Notes: generated by a model from the sequence alone, not told the origin. 55,045 nucleotides of DNA from Micromonospora chokoriensis (GCF_000718555.1 NZ_JOAN01000030.1:1-55045), one strand, 5' to 3'. Positions 17,952 to 28,186 are shown, counted from the stretch's first letter. Translations and numbers: made by a program.

Positions 17952-19514
17952 TCAGGCGGTGGCCAGCAGTTGGTCCACCGGGGCGTAGTCGTCGGTCAAC
18001 ACCATGGCCCCGTCGACGAATTCCGTCAGTGCCGCGCCGGAGAGCAGGCTGACCTTCGGGTCCACCTCGATCAGCCGGGTGCGGACGGCCTCCAGCGGCA
18101 ACGGCGCGTCGGAGCCGACGATGAGGAAGTTGGCGCCCTGCTCCTCGGCGAGCGCCTCCGGTGGCGCGATCAACGCGACGTGCGTGAACTCGGCGGCCAC
18201 CGTGGCCAGCTCGGCGCGGATGAAGCGCAGCGGCGGGTAGTCGATGACGTTCTGCACGTACACCCCGCCGGGGCGGGTCACCCGCCGGACGTCGGCGGCC
18301 ATCTCCCGGGTGGCCAGGTGCCAGGGCACCACCAGGTGCCCGAAGGCGTCACCGACCACCAGGTCACGGCTGTCCGTCGGCTCGCCAGCCACAAGCATCC
18401 GGGCGTCGCCCACCACGGCCCTCAGCTCCGGCCCCGGGCGTACGCCCAACTCCTGCTCGCCCAGCTCGACCAGCCCGCCGTCGATCTCGAACACCAGGTT
18501 TTCGGTGCCCGGTCGGGTGGCGGTCAGGTAGGTCGGCACGGTGAACCCGCCGCCGCCCAGGTGCAGCGCGTCGAGGCGCTGACCGGCCGGCGCGGCGACG
18601 TCGGCGACCGCGCCGATCCACTTCGTGTACGCGTACTCCAGGTGCCTCGGGTCGGCGAGGTCCACGTACGAGTGCTGGGCGGAGTTGAGCAGCAGCGTCC
18701 GCCCGCTGGGCCGGGACGGGTCCGAGGTGACCCGGGCGCAGTGGTACGCGGTCTCGATGTCGCACGGGTTGGGTGCCACGGTGGTCAGCCCCGCCCCGGC
18801 CAGGCCGAGCACGGCCAGCGCGGCCCGGGTCCGGGCCGGACCGGGCAGCTCGGTGGGCTCCTGCCGGCGCAGATACCAGCCCAGGCCGATACCGACCAGC
18901 CCGAGCGCGATCGCCAGCGCGAGCAGGATGACTGTGGTACGCAGGGCGGCGACCAGCACGAACCCGGTGAGCAGGGTGGCGGTGATGCCGCCCAGGGTGC
19001 CGATCCCGGAGAGTCGGCCGACCACCTGCCCGGTGCGGCGCAGGTCGGCGAGCTGAAGTTTCACGACCAACGGGGTGACCGCGGCCAGCAGCGCGGCCGG
19101 CACGAAGACCGCCAACGCGACCAACAGCAGGATGCCGCTGGCCGCGCCACCGCGCAGCACCTCACCGGCGTATCGGACGACGGGCAGGGTGACCGCGGTG
19201 GCGATGCCGGCCAGCACCAACGCCGGTGCCAGCAGGCCGCGCGGGTTGCGTCGGTCCGCCAGCCAGCCGCCGGACCACGCCCCGTACGCGATCGCGGCCA
19301 ACGCGATGCCGATCACCGAGCTGGTCACCTGAAGGGTCACCCCGACGTACGGGCCGACCAGGCGCAGCGCGACGGTCTCCAGCACCAGCACGGCGCCACT
19401 GGAGAAGAAGACCAGGAAGGCGGCCAAGCCGTTGGGCAGCGCCCGGCCGGTGACCGGCACGGGCGGCGCCGGGGAGGCCGGCGGGGCCGCTACATCGGAC
19501 GGTGGGGAGCTCAT
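17952..19514 (-). CDS. Membrane-embedded spermidine synthase-like protein
   Basis: 520 aa. The first half has about seven to eight hydrophobic helices (from LPNGLAAFLVFFSSGAVLVL to LALAIALGLVGIGLGWYL). The second half is a spermidine-synthase-like Rossmann domain: LDALHLGGGGFTVPTYL is the nucleotide loop, followed by VFEIDGGLVELGEQELG and AVVGDARMLVAG. Such fused transporter-synthase proteins are common in actinobacteria but their reaction is not established. Polyamine synthesis should not be assumed, as the catalytic Asp pattern is only partly visible. Confidence 0.83.
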   Translation of the reverse strand: MSSPPSDVAAPPASPAPPVPVTGRALPNGLAAFLVFFSSGAVLVLETVALRLVGPYVGVTLQVTSSVIGIALAAIAYGAWSGGWLADRRNPRGLLAPALVLAGIATAVTLPVVRYAGEVLRGGAASGILLLVALAVFVPAALLAAVTPLVVKLQLADLRRTGQVVGRLSGIGTLGGITATLLTGFVLVAALRTTVILLALAIALGLVGIGLGWYLRRQEPTELPGPARTRAALAVLGLAGAGLTTVAPNPCDIETAYHCARVTSDPSRPSGRTLLLNSAQHSYVDLADPRHLEYAYTKWIGAVADVAAPAGQRLDALHLGGGGFTVPTYLTATRPGTENLVFEIDGGLVELGEQELGVRPGPELRAVVGDARMLVAGEPTDSRDLVVGDAFGHLVVPWHLATREMAADVRRVTRPGGVYVQNVIDYPPLRFIRAELATVAAEFTHVALIAPPEALAEEQGANFLIVGSDAPLPLEAVRTRLIEVDPKVSLLSGAALTEFVDGAMVLTDDYAPVDQLLATA

Positions 19515-19550
19515 CGTCGCGATGGTACGCAGCGAAGCTGGTGCTTGGGG

Positions 19551-20567
19551 TCAGTACATCGAGAGATGAACATGGTTCGTGTGGGACGCGGCGGGGCTGC
19601 CGCTACTGCTGTACGAACGCCACCCGGTGCCGGGATGCCAGATCTGCCGGTACCAGATCACGTAGAGCACGCCCAGACGGTCGGCGTTGCGCACGTGCCA
19701 GGCGGCCAGGCTGTCCCCGTACGCCTTGTCGCCGCCGGTCGCGTTCTTGTCCTCGAAGCCGTTCGTGGCGGCCGCGAAGTCGCAGGCTCGCCCCTTCGGG
19801 TGCTCGCCGCCGCCACCGCTGCGCTTGCAGGAGACGTGGCGCTTGTAGCCGGCCGCCTGGGTCTGCTTGAGCGCGTTGAGGGTGCGCGGGGTGATGCATC
19901 CGGAGGTGGTGGGGTCCTTCACCGAGCAGGATTCCGACGGCCAGGAGCCGTCCGAGTTGCGCGGCGCCGGCTTCGCCGAGGTCGAGCTGCCGCCGCTGAA
20001 GCCGTTGCTGCCGCCCGAGCTGACCTCGGCGAGCGCCTCCTCGGCTTCCTTCTTCTTCTTCGCCATCACGGCGAGCTGCTTCTGCTGCTCGCGGACCTCG
20101 GCGTCGATGGCGACCTTGGCCTGCTGTGCCCCCTGCCGGGCCTCGGTGAGATCACGCAGCCGCTTGCTGTCCCGCTGAGCCATCACGTCGAGGTCGCTCG
20201 CGCGTTGCAGGAACGCCTCCGGCGTGCCGCTGTTGAGCAGCATCGACACCGCGCTCAGCCGACCGAAGCGGTACGAGTGTGCGGCCACCTCGCCGACCTG
20301 GGCGGTGAGCCCGACCAGCCGACCCTCCAGCGTGGTCAGCTCGCCGGTCAGCGCCGTCTGGCGACGCTTGGAGTTGTCCAGTTTTGCCTTGGCCTCGATG
20401 TGCCCCTTGGCGGTCAGCTCCAGCGCGTCCTGCAGCTTCTTGCTGCCGCCCTCGCCGGGCTCCGCGTACGCGGGCACTGCGGCTCCGCCGAGCACCAGCG
20501 CGACGGCGGCGAACAGAGCGAACAGAGCGCGGCGACCGAGCCGCGGGCTGAGCCTGGTCCTGGGCAC
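19551..20567 (-). CDS. Secreted coiled-coil protein with M15-like C-terminal domain
   Basis: 338 aa. A signal peptide (RRALFALFAAVALVLGGAAV, cut near AYAEP) leads to a long coiled coil (about 40-200, rich in Lys, Glu and Ala) like the N-terminal part of NlpC/P60-associated wall proteins, then a Gly/Ser linker and a domain resembling the ARB_07466 C-terminal and M15 peptidase folds. It shows EHPKGRACDFA (His and Asp ligands) and HTNHVHLS (distal His). It probably acts on peptidoglycan outside the cell; activity is inferred. The GTG at VPRTRLS is preferred because AAGGA lies 7 bases upstream; an earlier start would add 29 residues. Confidence 0.8.
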   Translation of the reverse strand: MPRTRLSPRLGRRALFALFAAVALVLGGAAVPAYAEPGEGGSKKLQDALELTAKGHIEAKAKLDNSKRRQTALTGELTTLEGRLVGLTAQVGEVAAHSYRFGRLSAVSMLLNSGTPEAFLQRASDLDVMAQRDSKRLRDLTEARQGAQQAKVAIDAEVREQQKQLAVMAKKKKEAEEALAEVSSGGSNGFSGGSSTSAKPAPRNSDGSWPSESCSVKDPTTSGCITPRTLNALKQTQAAGYKRHVSCKRSGGGGEHPKGRACDFAAATNGFEDKNATGGDKAYGDSLAAWHVRNADRLGVLYVIWYRQIWHPGTGWRSYSSSGSPAASHTNHVHLSMY

Positions 20568-20746
20568 GAAAGCGTCCTTCCGTCGACCGCCGGCCCCGAT
20601 GAACACTGCACGGCGACGCCGGTCGGCGGCCTGCTGGCGGAGACCGCCGGTCACGATACCGGACTGTGGGCCGGTGACCAGCCCCCTGAGCCCCGGGCTG
20701 TCTCGATGTCGACGCAGCGTCCCAACCTGGTTGCGCAGCGCGCGGA

Positions 20747-21556
20747 TCAGGTGCTCAGGAGAGCGTCGCGCACCTCGGCCCAGACCTGCTCGTTGGTCGC
20801 GACGAGCAGACCGCGGCCGTCGTCGGCGGGGTGGTAGTCGACGCCGTCGAATCGACGGGCGACGCCCCCGGCAGCCCGGACCAGCAGGGTGCCCGGGGCA
20901 TGGTCCCAGGGCAGGGTGCGCCAGAAGAGGGCGAACTGCTGCTCGCCGGTGAGGATGTCCAGGTATTCCCGGCCGGCGCAGTGCTGGCCGGGCAGCAGCT
21001 CACCGAGCCGTCGACCGCCGGCGCGGACCCGGTCCCGGGTCTCCGGTGGCAGGAACCGGGTCATCGCCGCGCCGCGCAGCTCACCGAGCGGCGGCACCGA
21101 GCCGGTGCCGTCCACCGGCCGACCGTTGAGCAGGGTGCCTTCGGCCGCAGAGCCCACGGCGAGAGTGTCGGCGAGCGGGTCGAGGATCCAACCGGCGGTC
21201 GGCCGCCCGTCGCTCAGCAGCGACACCATCAGGGCGAACGGCCGGCGACCCGCGGCGAAGTTGGCGGTGCCGTCGACCGGGTCGACCAGCCAGACATCGC
21301 CTCCGTCGCGCAGATGCCGGAGCAACCCAGGATCGTCGGCGACGCCCTCCTCGCCGACCACCATCGAGCCCGGCCGCAGCCGGCGCAGCCCCGCCGAGAG
21401 CAACTCCTCGGCCCGACGGTCGGCGACGGTGACCACCTCGCCGGGTGCCTTCTCCGACACGTCATCGTCGTCGAGCTTGCGGAACAGTGGCAGCACGACC
21501 TGGTCGGCGGCCTCCCAGAGCAGGCCGCCAACGTCGTCGAGCAGGGTGTCAGCCAC
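20747..21556 (-). CDS. Inositol monophosphatase family protein
   Basis: 269 aa. Hydrolyses phosphate monoesters such as inositol-1-phosphate, histidinol phosphate or 3'-phosphoadenosine phosphate. The metal-binding motifs are present: [10 protein letters not shown] (first Glu), [15 protein letters not shown] (the DPxDGT box) and [15 protein letters not shown] (WDxAxG box). It is the last gene of a coupled operon with two receiver proteins and a histidine kinase, its start overlapping the response regulator by 8 bp. The natural substrate is unknown. That location suggests a signalling or stress role rather than a housekeeping one. Confidence 0.88.
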   Translation of the reverse strand: MADTLLDDVGGLLWEAADQVVLPLFRKLDDDDVSEKAPGEVVTVADRRAEELLSAGLRRLRPGSMVVGEEGVADDPGLLRHLRDGGDVWLVDPVDGTANFAAGRRPFALMVSLLSDGRPTAGWILDPLADTLAVGSAAEGTLLNGRPVDGTGSVPPLGELRGAAMTRFLPPETRDRVRAGGRRLGELLPGQHCAGREYLDILTGEQQFALFWRTLPWDHAPGTLLVRAAGGVARRFDGVDYHPADDGRGLLVATNEQVWAEVRDALLST

Positions 21557-22001
21557 GCGGCGGCAGCTTGACCACGCTGACGAAGAACTCGTCGATCTGA
21601 CGGACCACCGAGATGAAGCGCTCGAAGTCCACCGGCTTGGTCACGTAGGCGTTGGCGTGCAGCTGGTAGCTGCGCAGAATGTCCTCGTCGGCCTGCGAGG
21701 TGGTGAGCACCACCACCGGGATCCGGCGCAGGTCCTGGTCCTTCTTGATCTCTTCCAGCACCTCCCGGCCGTCGCGCCGGGGCAGGTTGAGGTCGAGCAG
21801 GATCAAGTCGGGCGCCACCGCGTCGGCGTACTGGCCCTCCCGCCGCAGGTAGGCGAGCGCCTCGGCCCCGTCGGAGACGACGGTCAGCCGGTTACGCAGC
21901 TTGTGTTCCTCGAACGCCTCCTGGGTCATCAGCACGTCACCCGGGTCGTCCTCCACGAGCAGGACCTCGATCGGGCTCTTGCCATCCGCCGGCGCGGTCA
22001 T
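21549..22001 (-). CDS. Single-domain response regulator (Rcp1/CheY-like)
   Basis: 150 aa, only a receiver domain. [19 protein letters not shown] gives the acidic pocket, [13 protein letters not shown] the phosphorylated Asp near residue 65, VVLTTS the Thr/Ser switch and [10 protein letters not shown] the Lys. The type is that of cyanobacterial Rcp1 partners of CHASE/HAMP kinases. No output domain follows, so it probably relays phosphate to another protein, perhaps the upstream receiver-phosphatase. It overlaps the kinase stop by 4 bp. Confidence 0.92.
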   Translation of the reverse strand: MTAPADGKSPIEVLLVEDDPGDVLMTQEAFEEHKLRNRLTVVSDGAEALAYLRREGQYADAVAPDLILLDLNLPRRDGREVLEEIKKDQDLRRIPVVVLTTSQADEDILRSYQLHANAYVTKPVDFERFISVVRQIDEFFVSVVKLPPRG

Positions 22002-23734
22002 CCCACCGTCTCCCTCATGTCACCCGTTCTACCGCCTTCCGGCGTCCCGTCGGCCCGGTCCGGCTGGTCCGACCCGTCGGCCTGCTCCGTGAGCGTTGCC
22101 GGAGCCTCGGTCGAGGGCGTCGGGTCGCCCCCGGTGAGAGCGGGCGGCTGCGGCGGCGAATCGGCGGCAGCCGCCGCCGCCTCGACGTCCCCGGGGAGCG
22201 CCGGCAGGGTGAACCTGATCGCGGTGCCCTCCGGCACGTCGGTGTCCACCCAGACCTGGCCGCCGTGGTACTCGACGATCTTCTTGACGATCGCCAACCC
22301 GATGCCGGTGCCCGGGTACGCGTCCTTCGAGTGCAACCGCTGGAAGATCACAAAGATCTTGTCGGCGAACTCCGGCTCGATCCCGATGCCGTTGTCCTGG
22401 CAGCTGATCTCCCACCCGGCGTCCACCAGCCGGGCCGAGACGTGCACCTTCGGCGGTACGTCCGGACGACGGAACTTGATCGAGTTGCTGACCAGGTTGG
22501 CCAGCAGGTTGGTGAGCAGCGGTTCCTCACCCGAGATCACCGGCAGCTCGTCCCAGGTCAGCTCGGCGTCGGCGTACTGCAGGGCGGCCTCGGTCTGGCC
22601 GGCCACGTCGCCCATCACCTTGTTGAGGTCGACCTCGACGAAGCCGGTGGTGAGCCGCCCGATCCGGGAGAACGCGAGCAGGTCGTTGATCAGGCGCTGC
22701 ATCCGTTGCGCGCCGTCCACCGCGAAGGCGATGTACTGGTCGGCCCGCTCGTCGAGCTGCCCGGCGTAGCGGCGCTGAAGCAGCTGGCAGAAGCTGGCGA
22801 CCTTGCGCAACGGCTCCTGCAGATCGTGCGAGGCCACGTACGCGAACTGCTCCAGGTCACGGTTGGACCGGGTCAGCTCCTCGGCCTGCTTCTGGAGCTG
22901 GGCGTTGACCCACTCGATGCGTTCGCGGGCGGCCCGGACCTCGGCCAGGTCGGCGGCGATCTTCTGCCGCATCGCGTCCACGTCCTCGCCGAGCCGGATG
23001 AACTCCGGTGGGCCGGTGGTCGCGATGCCGTGCTGGTAGTCACCCTCGGCGACCTCGCGGACCTGGTCGGCCAGCCCGACCAGGGGCCGGATGACCATCC
23101 GGTCCAGGGAGAGCAGCAGCAACGCCCCGGCGACGACCACCACCAGCGCGGCCACGATGAGGAGGACGACCAGCACGTTGCTGCTGGTCCGCACGTTGGC
23201 GGCGGCCTCCTCCCGGGCGACGAGGATCTCCTCCTGGAGGTCGTTCACCGCCGAGCGGAGCTGGTCGAACTGCTGCCGGGCCTGGTCGGTGATCAACGCC
23301 TGGCCCGCCTGGGTGCCGCTCTGCTCAGTGGTGGCGATCACCGGCTCGGCCACGGACTGCCGCCACTGCAAAGCGCGTTCCTCGACGATCCGCATCTCCT
23401 GGCCGATTTGCGGATAGTCGTCGAGCAGAGTTCGCATCGAGGCGACGACGCGCTCCTCCTGTGTGAGCCCGTCCCGGTACGGACGCAAATCGGCCGGTTT
23501 ACCGCTCACGGCGTACCCGCGGATCGCTGTCTCCTGGTCGAGCAGCGCGTTGAGCAGCTCCTGCGACTGCACCCGCAGTGGGCCGGTCTGGTTCAGGATG
23601 GCGTCGATCTGGGTGCGGTTGCGGGTCGCCATCGCCGCCTCCGCGGTGGCCAGACCGATCAGCAACACACCCACGACGGTGAGCAGGGTGATGACCCGGC
23701 GGCGCAGACTCCAACCGCCGACCACCGGCTTCAC
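21998..23734 (-). CDS. CHASE3-HAMP sensor histidine kinase
   Basis: 578-aa membrane histidine kinase. One N-terminal helix ([20 protein letters not shown]) begins a CHASE3-type extracellular four-helix region (about 40-180). A second helix ([20 protein letters not shown]) is followed by HAMP and a coiled coil. The H box is [18 protein letters not shown]; the ATPase shows N box [11 protein letters not shown] box [13 protein letters not shown] and [18 protein letters not shown]. It phosphorylates a receiver, most likely the adjacent Rcp1-like protein. Its last 60 residues are Pro/Glu/Asp-rich and of unknown role. It overlaps both neighbours by 4 bp. Confidence 0.93.
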   Translation of the reverse strand: MKPVVGGWSLRRRVITLLTVVGVLLIGLATAEAAMATRNRTQIDAILNQTGPLRVQSQELLNALLDQETAIRGYAVSGKPADLRPYRDGLTQEERVVASMRTLLDDYPQIGQEMRIVEERALQWRQSVAEPVIATTEQSGTQAGQALITDQARQQFDQLRSAVNDLQEEILVAREEAAANVRTSSNVLVVLLIVAALVVVVAGALLLLSLDRMVIRPLVGLADQVREVAEGDYQHGIATTGPPEFIRLGEDVDAMRQKIAADLAEVRAARERIEWVNAQLQKQAEELTRSNRDLEQFAYVASHDLQEPLRKVASFCQLLQRRYAGQLDERADQYIAFAVDGAQRMQRLINDLLAFSRIGRLTTGFVEVDLNKVMGDVAGQTEAALQYADAELTWDELPVISGEEPLLTNLLANLVSNSIKFRRPDVPPKVHVSARLVDAGWEISCQDNGIGIEPEFADKIFVIFQRLHSKDAYPGTGIGLAIVKKIVEYHGGQVWVDTDVPEGTAIRFTLPALPGDVEAAAAAADSPPQPPALTGGDPTPSTEAPATLTEQADGSDQPDRADGTPEGGRTGDMRETVG

Positions 23735-24975
23735 CGGCCACCACCCCGGCTGACCAGCAGCATCGCCACGTCGTCGGCGAGCGGGCCACCGTTGAGCCGC
23801 TCGGCCCGGCCGACCAGCCAGGCCGGCAGCTCGGGCAGCGACACCGAACGGCTGGCCGGCTCGTCCAGCAACCCACCGAGGCCCGGCACGTCGAGCCGTT
23901 CGTCGCCGGCACCCACCCGCCCCTCGATCAGGCCGTCGGTGTACATCAGCAGGGACCAGTCATCGGTGTCGAACTCCAGGTCGTAGGCGATCGGCCGGCG
24001 AGGTCGTATGCCCAGTAGCAGGCCGCTGGGCGCGGGCACCGGGACGACCCGGCCGCCGGAGAGCAGCAGCGGTGGCGGATGCCCGGCCAGTCGGACGGTG
24101 GCCCGGTTGGCGTCCAGGTCAAGTCGGGTGGTGGCCACCGTCGCGAAGATCTCCTGGAGGCGGCGCTCACTCATCAGCACCTGCTCCAGAGCGGGCAGCA
24201 CCTCGTCGTCGGGCACCTTGGCGAGCACCAGGGCACGCCAGGCGACCCGCAACTCCACCCCGAGCGCGGCCTCGTCCACCCCGTGCCCACAGACGTCGCC
24301 GACGATCAGGTCGAGGCGGTCCGGCTGGGTCTGCACCACGTCGAAGAAGTCCCCGCCGATCAACGCGGCGTGCCGGCCGGGACGGTAGAAGGTGTGCACC
24401 GCCACCTGGTCGGTCGTCATCAACGGTTGGGGCAGCAGGCCGCGTTCGAGGCGGGCCGACTCGGCCTGGCGCAGCTCGACCTCGCGCAGCCGGCGGGCGT
24501 TCTCGTCGGCGCGCTTACGCTCCACGGCGTAGCGCAGCGCCCGGGTCAGCAGCACCCCGTCGACCTGACCCTTGACCAGGTAGTCCTGGGCACCCTCGGC
24601 GACCGCCACGATGCCCAGGTGCTCGTCCGTTCGGCCGGTCAGCACGCAGACCGCCGCGCCGCTGGACATCTCCAGCACCTGGCGCAGACCGTCCAACCCC
24701 TGTGCGTCGGGCAGGCCCAGGTCGAGCAGGACGCAGTCGACGTTGGTGATTCGCTGCCGCGCCTCCCGAAGGCTGGTGGCGACCGACAACTCGATCATCG
24801 AGTTGGTCTCGGCGAGCAGCTCACCGACCAGGAACGCGTCGCCCTCGTCGTCCTCCACCAGCAGCACCCGCAGCCGCTCACCCGGCGGCAGGTTGGCGTG
24901 CCGCGCCAGGCCACCGTGCGGGTACGGCACAACTGGGGAACCGGCAGAGCCGGCCCCCCGGTGCGGCCGGGTCAC
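23731..24975 (-). CDS. Receiver-domain SpoIIE/PP2C phosphatase
   Basis: 414 aa. Residues 30-150 are a receiver domain (LRVLLVEDDEGDAFLV, phospho-Asp in DCVLLDLGLPDAQG). A coiled-coil linker (RADENARRLREVELRQ) joins it to a SpoIIE-type PP2C domain with the metal motifs LIGGDFFDVV and LIVGDVCGHGVDEAAL. This is the RsbU/RssB-like arrangement in which phosphorylation of the receiver controls a phosphatase acting on an anti-anti-sigma factor; the partner is not in this window. First gene of the operon; GTG start at VTRPHRG, and later start codons are possible. Its stop overlaps the kinase start by 4 bp. Confidence 0.9.
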   Translation of the reverse strand: MTRPHRGAGSAGSPVVPYPHGGLARHANLPPGERLRVLLVEDDEGDAFLVGELLAETNSMIELSVATSLREARQRITNVDCVLLDLGLPDAQGLDGLRQVLEMSSGAAVCVLTGRTDEHLGIVAVAEGAQDYLVKGQVDGVLLTRALRYAVERKRADENARRLREVELRQAESARLERGLLPQPLMTTDQVAVHTFYRPGRHAALIGGDFFDVVQTQPDRLDLIVGDVCGHGVDEAALGVELRVAWRALVLAKVPDDEVLPALEQVLMSERRLQEIFATVATTRLDLDANRATVRLAGHPPPLLLSGGRVVPVPAPSGLLLGIRPRRPIAYDLEFDTDDWSLLMYTDGLIEGRVGAGDERLDVPGLGGLLDEPASRSVSLPELPAWLVGRAERLNGGPLADDVAMLLVSRGGGR

Positions 24976-25220
24976 CGCCGCGAGACGCGGGAGTTCGCTG
25001 GTGATGTCGGGGCTCCTTCCGAGTGCCCTGCTGATCCTGTATTAGACAACGGTCGCACACAACACGATGCCCGCGGCGCGGGCGGGGATGGGCCGCATCA
25101 CTGCCCACCGAATGACGAACCGGGTGGCTGGTGGACGCAGGCGTACCGGCCATCCCACCCGGGGCCGCCGACGGGCAGGATGATCCCACCCCAGGCCCCA
25201 CCACCCCCCGAGGAGTTTCC

Positions 25221-27641
25221 GTGGGCGCACCCACCACCCCGGCCGCGACGGGCACGCCGCCCCTTCCGATTCCGGCCGTACCCCCGGCCAACCGCGCGCT
25301 GACTCGGCCGCGTCGGCGGCTCGTGGCCGCAGCGGCGGCTCTGGTCGCGCTGGCCGCGGTCGGCGCCGGCAGCCTGCTCGACCTGCGCACCCCGGCTCCC
25401 AAGCCGACGGACGCACCGGCGGGTGAGTTCAGCGCCGGCCGGGCGTACGAGGACGTCCAGGTGATCGCGGCCCGGTCGCACGTCGCCGGCAGCCCGGCCA
25501 ACGAGCAGGTCCGCGTGCACCTCGAACAGCAGTTGCGGGGGCTGGGCCTGGAGACCGAGGTGCAGGACACCGTGGCGTCGGAGGCCGGTCAGCTCAGCGG
25601 GGCGGCGGGCGGGGCGACCCTGGCCCGGGTCCGCAACGTGGTGGCCCGGCTGCCCGGCACCGACTCGACGGGCCGGGTCTTCCTGGTCGCCCACTACGAC
25701 TCGGTGCAGACCGGGCCGGGTGGCAACGACGACGCGGCCGGCACGTCGACGATCCTGGAGGTGGCCCGCGCGCTGACCACCGGCCCCCGGCTCCGCAACG
25801 ACATCGTCTTCGTGTTGACCGACGCCGAGGAGGCATGTCTCTGCGGCGCGTCCGCGTTCGCCGCCAGCCACCCGCTGGCCGCCGACGGCGGTGTGGTGCT
25901 CAACCTAGAAGCGCGGGGCTCCACCGGGCCGGTGATCATGTTCGAGACGTCCCGGAACAACGCGAAGCTGGTGGACGTCTTCGGTCGAGCCGCCCCGCAC
26001 CCGGTCGGCACCTCCTTCGCGGTGGAGATCTACCGCGCGCTGCCCAATGACACCGATTTCACCGCGTTCCTGGATCAGAAGTTCGTCGGGCTGAACTCGG
26101 CGTACATCGACGGTGGGGCCATCTATCACACGCCGTTGGACACCCCAGCCGCCATGGACCGGGGCAGCCTCCAGCAGCACGGGGACAACGCGTTGGGCCT
26201 GGCCCGGGAGTTCGGCGGCACCGACCTGACCGACCTGCGCTCCGGGCACGACGCCACCTACTTCCCCGTCCCCGGTGGGCTGGTCCGCTACCCGGGCTGG
26301 CTAACCCTGCCGCTGGCCCTGCTCGCGGTGGCCGCGGTGGCCGCCCTGGGCTGGCTGACGCGTCGCAGTGGCCGGGCCAGCACCGGCCGGCTGGCCGCCG
26401 GCTTCGCGCTGGCCCTGGTGCCGATCATCGTCGCGCCGGTCGCCGCCCAACTGCTCTGGCTGGCGATCACCACGATCCGACCGGGGTACGCGGAGCTGCT
26501 CGACCCGTACCGGCCGATCTGGTACCGGTTGGCCGTCCTGGCGCTCGCCACCGCCATCCTGTTCACCTGGTACGCGCTGACCCGCCGCCGGATCGGCCCG
26601 GCCGCGCTCGCCGTGGGCGGGCTCGCCTGGCTGGCCCTGCTCGGGGTGCTGCTCGCCGTGGCGGTGCCGGGTGGGGCGTACCTCACCACCCTGCCGGCAC
26701 TGGCCGGCGCCCTCGGCGGGCTGGTCGCGCTGCGTACCCGACAGACCGGACCGTGGCCGGTGGTGGCGGTGACGGCCGCCGCGGTCGTCGGTGTGGTCAT
26801 CCTGCTGCCCACCGTGGTGCTGCTCTTTCCCGCGCTGGGGATGGAGAAGGGCGGGGTGGCCGCACTGGTCGCGGTGCTGCTCGGCCTGACCGCCCTGCCA
26901 GTGGTCGACCTGCTGCACCCGCAGGCCGGTGGCCAGCGCGGCCTGCTGGCGCTGCGGGCCCGGCGGCTCGGCGTGCTGCCGGCCGGCGCCGCCGCCGTGG
27001 CGGCGGTGGTGCTCGCCGGGGTCGGGCTGGGCGTCGACCGGTTCGACGCCGCCCATCCCGCACCCACCCACCTGATGTACGCCCTGGACGCCGGTACCGG
27101 CCAGGCCCGTTGGCTGAGCGAGGAGACCGACCCGCAGCCGTGGACGGACGGCTACGTGGACGGGGTGGCCGACGTCGGCGACGACTTCCCCGGACTCGGC
27201 GGCGGTGAGCTGCGGGCCGGTCCGGCGCAGTCGGCGAACTTGCCGGCGCCGAGGCTCGACGTGGTGGCCGACGCTACCTCCGGAGGCGAGCGCACGCTGC
27301 GGCTGCGGCTCACCCCGCAGCGGACGGCCCGGCTCGCCACCCTGCACGTCGACACGTCGACCGCCACCGTGCTGCGCGCCGAGGCAGCGGGGAGGTCGGT
27401 GCCGGTGGAGCCCCGCGCAGGCAAGTGGGGCTTCGGGCTGGTATTCCACGCCCCACCGACGGAGGGCATCGAGGTCACGTTGACCCTGCGTCCCGTCGCC
27501 GGGCGGGTGTCGCTGCGGGCGATGGACGCCAGTGACGGGTTGGACGCGCTGCCCGGCTTCCGCCCCCGGCCGCCAGCCGTCGGCGTCGTCGGGTCGCACA
27601 GCTCGGAGATGCTTGCGGTCGCCCGTACCTATCCCATCTGA
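25221..27641 (+). CDS. M28-family zinc peptidase with C-terminal membrane domain
   Basis: 806 aa. A short basic N-terminus with one signal-anchor helix (LVAAAAALVALAAVGAGSLL, near 40) leads to the M28 aminopeptidase domain: FLVAHYDSVQTGPGGNDDAA gives the first zinc ligands (His and Asp), VLTDAEEACLCGASAF the catalytic Glu pair, and LNLEARGSTGP a further ligand region. From about residue 355 there are eight or so membrane helices, then a soluble beta-rich C-terminal domain (from about 600). The layout resembles yeast Pff1 and its bacterial relatives. The GTG start is preferred because GAGGAG precedes it by 5 bases. Confidence 0.88.
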   Translation: MGAPTTPAATGTPPLPIPAVPPANRALTRPRRRLVAAAAALVALAAVGAGSLLDLRTPAPKPTDAPAGEFSAGRAYEDVQVIAARSHVAGSPANEQVRVHLEQQLRGLGLETEVQDTVASEAGQLSGAAGGATLARVRNVVARLPGTDSTGRVFLVAHYDSVQTGPGGNDDAAGTSTILEVARALTTGPRLRNDIVFVLTDAEEACLCGASAFAASHPLAADGGVVLNLEARGSTGPVIMFETSRNNAKLVDVFGRAAPHPVGTSFAVEIYRALPNDTDFTAFLDQKFVGLNSAYIDGGAIYHTPLDTPAAMDRGSLQQHGDNALGLAREFGGTDLTDLRSGHDATYFPVPGGLVRYPGWLTLPLALLAVAAVAALGWLTRRSGRASTGRLAAGFALALVPIIVAPVAAQLLWLAITTIRPGYAELLDPYRPIWYRLAVLALATAILFTWYALTRRRIGPAALAVGGLAWLALLGVLLAVAVPGGAYLTTLPALAGALGGLVALRTRQTGPWPVVAVTAAAVVGVVILLPTVVLLFPALGMEKGGVAALVAVLLGLTALPVVDLLHPQAGGQRGLLALRARRLGVLPAGAAAVAAVVLAGVGLGVDRFDAAHPAPTHLMYALDAGTGQARWLSEETDPQPWTDGYVDGVADVGDDFPGLGGGELRAGPAQSANLPAPRLDVVADATSGGERTLRLRLTPQRTARLATLHVDTSTATVLRAEAAGRSVPVEPRAGKWGFGLVFHAPPTEGIEVTLTLRPVAGRVSLRAMDASDGLDALPGFRPRPPAVGVVGSHSSEMLAVARTYPI

Positions 27642-27648
27642 CGGGACG

Positions 27649-27686
27649 CGGTGGTCCGGCGGAGCGATCTGCCCGCCGGACCACCG
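27649..27686. terminator. Bidirectional terminator between convergent genes
   Basis: 14-bp perfect stem CGGTGGTCCGGCGG and its complement around a 10-nt loop, between the M28 peptidase stop and the stop of a minus-strand gene. Confidence 0.7.
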
Positions 27687-27697
27687 GAGCCGATCGG

Positions 27698-28186
27698 TCA
27701 GCCCACCGGCTCCGGTTGACCGGCACCGATCCGGTGCCAGCGATTGCCGTCGTGATCGGTAAAGGTGAGGTCCACCAGAACGGTGTCGGCCGTGCGTAGC
27801 CGATATTCCGCAGCGACGGTGACGAAGAGGTCGTGCGAGTCGCGGCCCGGTATCCGACGCACCTGTTTCGGCGCGGCCAACCCGACCGACGGGCCGTCCG
27901 GATCATCGGGCTGGGCGAGCCGAGCCAGCACCACCACGTCCAGCACCGGGGCGTCGCTCTCGTTGGCCACGGCGATCCGCAGCACCGAGGTGCCGCGAAT
28001 CTCGGCCACCGCCGAGACCAACCGGGCCTGGGTGGCCCGGGCTCGCAGATCGTCGCTGCGGCGAGCACGGATTTCCCGCCGCAATCCGAGATAGACGAAG
28101 AGCACACTGGCGATGGAGCCGACCGCGCCAAACCAGTCCGGCACGGTTCCCCAGTCGATCACGTCCTGGATTGGCGACCAGTTCAT
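27698..28186 (-). CDS. Single-pass membrane protein of unknown function, divergent from the STAND gene
   Basis: 162 aa. One N-terminal transmembrane helix (WFGAVGSIASVLFVYLGLR, about 17-35) is followed by a basic stop-transfer stretch (REIRARRSDDLRARA) and a beta-rich cytoplasmic domain (SVLRIAVANESDAPVLDVVV, then DTVLVDLTFTDHDGNRWHR). No named family is recognised. The ATG at MNWSPIQ is chosen because the hydrophobic helix follows directly. Its start faces the STAND NTPase start across a 247-bp shared promoter region. Confidence 0.7.
   Translation of the reverse strand: MNWSPIQDVIDWGTVPDWFGAVGSIASVLFVYLGLRREIRARRSDDLRARATQARLVSAVAEIRGTSVLRIAVANESDAPVLDVVVLARLAQPDDPDGPSVGLAAPKQVRRIPGRDSHDLFVTVAAEYRLRTADTVLVDLTFTDHDGNRWHRIGAGQPEPVG

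Noticed and set aside
17952..19514. Naming this protein a true spermidine synthase (speE)
   Set aside because: The membrane half and partial catalytic pattern make the polyamine reaction unproven; only the fold is called.
17889..20837. Long plus-strand frame of 982 codons
   Set aside because: Antisense to three recognisable minus-strand genes; the product is compositionally biased with no domain.
22265..23986. 573-codon plus-strand frame opposite the histidine kinase
   Set aside because: Shadow frame of a high-GC gene; His/Asp/Gly-rich with no motif.
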